The translations under genes and the position numbers were made by a program. This document shows positions 32,734 through 35,305 of a stretch of DNA of 35,305 nucleotides, one piece after another. This DNA comes from UBA6265 sp964526965 (GTDB lineage Bacteria; Chloroflexota; Chloroflexia; Thermomicrobiales; UBA6265): positions 1 through 35,305 of the forward strand of contig CAZGML010000029.1 in the NCBI GenBank assembly GCA_964526965.1. The letters are read 5' to 3'. Each line of letters begins with the position of its first letter. The first letter of the stretch is position 1. The notes under the pieces are model-generated. The model saw nothing but the letters and a program-made list of their open reading frames with translations, was not told the DNA's origin and made no database searches.

Positions 32734-32839
32734 TGGACATCCTTGTGGGAAGCTTTAGTATCACGTTGGCAAGGAACCACATTCCCGCATTTTTGGCAAG
32801 AGTACAACCTGTTGCCAAACTGAAACCGGAGCACTTTGA
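32734..32839. promoter_or_regulatory. Divergent intergenic region with three TTGGCAA boxes
   Basis: TTGGCAAG occurs at 32766-32773 and again at 32793-32800. The reverse complement TTGCCAA lies at 32812-32818. Spacing from the first to the second box is 27 bases, and the second and third boxes form TTGGCA-N14-TGCCAA. The region should contain promoters of both the S9 peptidase and the secreted protein. The boxes could be operators or, for the plus strand, -35-like hexamers. Confidence 0.45.
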
Positions 32840-34147
32840 ATGTCATTTCGCCGAAAGTTGGCTACTGCGGTCCTGGCACTGTCGATCGCGATCGGTGGCT
32901 CTCAGGCACTCGCTAACCAGGAACTGTTCACCGAATTGGAGGAAGCAGCACAATCCGTGCGTCAACTCGAATTGTTGGAACCCGTAGACGTCGAGGTAGT
33001 CACGCGCGAAGAGTATCGTGAAGCGCAGTTGGAAACCATCGAAGATGAGGCCAATGTCGAAGGTTCAGAAGACTGGAACACGTTGTTGGTCTTCCTCGAC
33101 TTTATCGACGATGACCAGGATATCTACGAAATTTACTCAGGCTTCCTGGGTGATCAGGTTCTGGGGTCCTACGCACCTGAAACCGAAGAGCTGATCGTTG
33201 TTTCTAACGATCCCGAAGATTGGAACATTACGAACAGAATTACGTATGTGCATGAAGTCGTGCATGCGTTGCAAGACCAGCACTTCGACCTGCTATGGGT
33301 GTTTGGAGACCCTGAAACTCTCACAGATGATCGCTACTACGCCACACGCAGCCTTGCTGAAGGCGATGCTGGTGTTGCGGAGAGCATGTTTATCCTCGAG
33401 AACAATCTGCTGAGTCAGTACCTTGAGGAGGTCGAAAATCAGGATCTTCCGGCTACTGATGACATCCCCTTCTTCCTGATGGAAAGCCAGATGTTCTTCT
33501 ATGAAGAGGGCGGCATGTTTGTTTTGGATGCGTGGCAATCCGGTGGCTGGGATGCAGTTAACGCCATCTGGGCCAACCCGCCATCCACGTCCGAGCAGAT
33601 TCTTCACCCCGAGAAGTATTTCGACGGCGAAGGGGCGATCCCGGTAGCCATTGCGGATCCCCAACCGGTATTTGGTGATGACTGGCGCATCATCGAGGAC
33701 AACGCCTGGGGTGAACTCGGTACCCGAATCTTCCTCGAAAACGGCGGTTCATCGACGAGTGAAGCAGTCTCTGCAGCTGAAGGCTGGGGTGGCGACGGCG
33801 TGTACGTCGTTACCAACGATGAAGAATCAGCGATGGTTTGGACTACTGCCTGGGATTCGGAAGACGATGCGGTCGAATTCGCTGGAATCCTTGAAAGCAC
33901 AGAAGTCAGCCGCCTTGGCGTTGAATCTGTCAGCGTGGATGGAGGCACCACGCAGCTTACTGGTAATGGCTGGTTCGGCGAGATTCAGCGCGAGGGTGAT
34001 GTGGTGACCTACTACATTGCCGAAAGCCAGGAATCTCTCGAGCTCATGATGGAATCACAGGTCAATGCCGAAGTGCAGCCGGTCGGAACTCCTGCACAGG
34101 ATGCCACGCCAGTTGCGACCGTTATCTTCTGGATTCGAGAATCCTAA
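32840..34147 (+). CDS. Secreted protein with an HExxH motif, possible metallopeptidase
   Basis: The 435-residue protein starts with a Sec signal peptide (basic MSFRRK, hydrophobic core, probable cut after ALA at 25). The mature part is very acidic. HEVVH (138-142), followed by ALQDQHFDL, gives a zinc-peptidase core, and E174 in SLAEGDA is a fitting third ligand, as in gluzincins. The C-terminal half lacks recognised domains and ends with a Thr/Pro/Ala-rich stretch (PVGTPAQDATPVAT). No membrane anchor is visible after the signal. The ATG has GGAG eight bases upstream. The substrate and activity are unknown. A terminator follows. Confidence 0.7.
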   Translation: MSFRRKLATAVLALSIAIGGSQALANQELFTELEEAAQSVRQLELLEPVDVEVVTREEYREAQLETIEDEANVEGSEDWNTLLVFLDFIDDDQDIYEIYSGFLGDQVLGSYAPETEELIVVSNDPEDWNITNRITYVHEVVHALQDQHFDLLWVFGDPETLTDDRYYATRSLAEGDAGVAESMFILENNLLSQYLEEVENQDLPATDDIPFFLMESQMFFYEEGGMFVLDAWQSGGWDAVNAIWANPPSTSEQILHPEKYFDGEGAIPVAIADPQPVFGDDWRIIEDNAWGELGTRIFLENGGSSTSEAVSAAEGWGGDGVYVVTNDEESAMVWTTAWDSEDDAVEFAGILESTEVSRLGVESVSVDGGTTQLTGNGWFGEIQREGDVVTYYIAESQESLELMMESQVNAEVQPVGTPAQDATPVATVIFWIRES

Positions 34148-34161
34148 AGTTTGTTGAAAGT

Positions 34162-34188
34162 GGGCGGGAGTGATCGGCACTCCCGCCC
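34162..34188 (+). terminator. Strong intrinsic terminator after the secreted-protein gene
   Basis: GGGCGGGAGTG (34162-34172) and its exact complement (34178-34188) form an 11-bp GC-rich stem with a five-base loop. The tail is GTTCTCTTTCCT. It starts 15 bases after the stop codon. Confidence 0.9.
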
Positions 34189-34265
34189 GTTCTCTTTCCT
34201 GAATGTTCGAAACCTCCTACGATGGTGGCTGCTCGCTTTTGGTCAGGTACGTGCCGGAGATCTTC

Positions 34266-35305
34266 ATGTCATCGTTTTACGAGTCCGCACCTAATCCACA
34301 GTTCGTGCGCCAGAACTGGATCGACCTGACCGGCACATGGCGGTTTCGATATGACGATGACGACACCGGCCTCGAGCATGGGTGGTGGAAATCGGAGTTT
34401 GATGCCGACAGCCTCGAGATCGAAGTTCCCTACCCTCCCGAATCAGAAATGAGTGGCATTGGCGATACCTCGTTCCATCCGGTCGTCTGGTATCAGAGAA
34501 CCCTTCCCGAGATTCCCGCTGACGCGGAATCCCGAACCATATTGCGCTTTGGAGCAGTTGACTTCGAAGCCACTGTGTGGATCGACGATACGTATATCGG
34601 CAGTCATCGCGGTGGATCATCGCCGTTCACGTTTGACGTCTCCACTCACTGGTTGCGGTCCCTGTTGCGTCCACGCCTGACGGTGCGGGCCTTCGATGAT
34701 CCTTTGAGCACCGAGCAGCCACGCGGTAAACAGGCCTGGACGCTCGAGCCAGACCGGATTTGGTATCACCGCACCACCGGGATCTGGCAGCCAGTTTGGC
34801 TGGAGTTCACACCAGAAACTTACATTGAGTACATGCGCTGGGAGTATGATCCACAGGCTAAAGTTCTACAGGTCGACGTGGAGTTGAACCGGGCTCCAGG
34901 AGCACAGATTGATATCGAACTCACTGTCACCTCGCCTGACGGTGGAGACGCGGCGGTCACGATTCCGGCGGACAAGCGCCTGGCCAGCGGCACGATCGAT
35001 CTTCGAGACATCGGCGAACTCGAGATACTGCTCTGGAGTCCACAATCGCCAACATTGCTATCAACTCGTGCTGAAACCTCAACCGGTGATGCCGTTGACG
35101 GATATATCGGGTTGCGATCCGTATCGCTAGACGAAAGAGGATTCGCCATCAACGACCAGCCTGTTTGGCTTCGGTTCGTGCTGAGTCAAGGGTATTTTCC
35201 ACAGAGCCACTATGCTGCGCCGTCGCCTGAAGCGATTCGCCGGGAAGTCGAACTCACGCTTGCGCTTGGGTTCAACGGGGCTCGCACCCACCAAAAGGCA
35301 GAGGA
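34266..35305 (+). CDS. Glycoside hydrolase family 2 protein, 3' end cut by the window
   Basis: The first 346 codons of a longer gene are visible, with no stop before the edge. It starts at an ATG with GGAG six bases upstream. The GH2 sugar-binding domain is clear: LTGTWRFRYDDD near the N terminus, VVWYQRTLPEIP, the motif GSHRGGSSPFTFDV and GIWQPVWLEF. An immunoglobulin-like domain follows. The start of the catalytic barrel shows FAINDQPVWLRFVLSQGY and ALGFNGARTHQKAE. There is no signal peptide, so it is likely cytoplasmic. Family members are beta-galactosidases, glucuronidases or mannosidases. The catalytic glutamates lie beyond the window, so specificity is open. Confidence 0.9.
   Translation, partial: MSSFYESAPNPQFVRQNWIDLTGTWRFRYDDDDTGLEHGWWKSEFDADSLEIEVPYPPESEMSGIGDTSFHPVVWYQRTLPEIPADAESRTILRFGAVDFEATVWIDDTYIGSHRGGSSPFTFDVSTHWLRSLLRPRLTVRAFDDPLSTEQPRGKQAWTLEPDRIWYHRTTGIWQPVWLEFTPETYIEYMRWEYDPQAKVLQVDVELNRAPGAQIDIELTVTSPDGGDAAVTIPADKRLASGTIDLRDIGELEILLWSPQSPTLLSTRAETSTGDAVDGYIGLRSVSLDERGFAINDQPVWLRFVLSQGYFPQSHYAAPSPEAIRREVELTLALGFNGARTHQKAE

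Overview
The window is bacterial chromosome with dense gene packing, many GTG and TTG starts backed by good Shine-Dalgarno sites, CCA-encoding tRNAs and housekeeping genes. No prophage, insertion sequence, plasmid or CRISPR signature was found. The gene mix includes CtaA-type heme A synthase, a WecA/TagO-type transferase, a two-domain NAT_N/GNAT_C acyltransferase, split glycine decarboxylase, a MoxR/VWA pair and secreted proteins with Thr/Pro/Ala-rich tails. This suggests an aerobic, moderately GC-rich member of the Chloroflexota, possibly Thermomicrobia-like. That placement is inference from gene content, not a phylogenetic result.

Region 1 (1-12350) is nearly all on the minus strand. Read in the direction of transcription it holds a LysE/RhtB exporter, an EamA/DMT transporter behind a structured 405-nt leader, and then a complete urease operon: ureAB (gamma-beta fusion), ureC, ureE, ureF, ureG, ureD. 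After a strong hairpin come a Fur-family regulator, a Tat-exported family-5 solute-binding protein, two DppB/DppC-type permeases and an endonuclease/exonuclease/phosphatase protein. A tRNA-Gln tail enters from the left edge. The layout suggests a nitrogen/nickel module: an enzyme that needs nickel, its four maturation factors, a possible metal-responsive repressor and a possible nickel or peptide importer that lacks its ATPases here. UreC has Thr where ureases carry the mobile-flap cysteine.

Region 2 (12350-15740) holds tRNA-Gly(TCC) with its promoter and terminator, a decayed tRNA-like fragment, and plus-strand genes: an acyltransferase-domain protein, ctaA, a CAT-anticodon tRNA, rsfS and a small membrane protein. 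The leader of ctaA is enclosed by perfect 12-bp inverted repeats that could form a long closing helix.

Region 3 (15740-30900) is mostly minus-strand housekeeping. It includes a tagO/wecA-like gene and glyA, divergent from galE; plsY and der; the glycine-cleavage genes gcvT-gcvH-gcvPA without gcvPB; purL-purF with translational coupling; and a coupled MoxR-ATPase/VWA pair. GlyA and Gcv both act on glycine and one-carbon folates, which feed purine synthesis by PurL and PurF, so this block is metabolically coherent.

Region 4 (30900-35305) has a serine peptidase of family S9 divergent from a secreted HExxH protein, with three TTGGCAA boxes between them. A strong terminator follows, then the first 346 codons of a glycoside hydrolase family 2 enzyme cut by the window edge.
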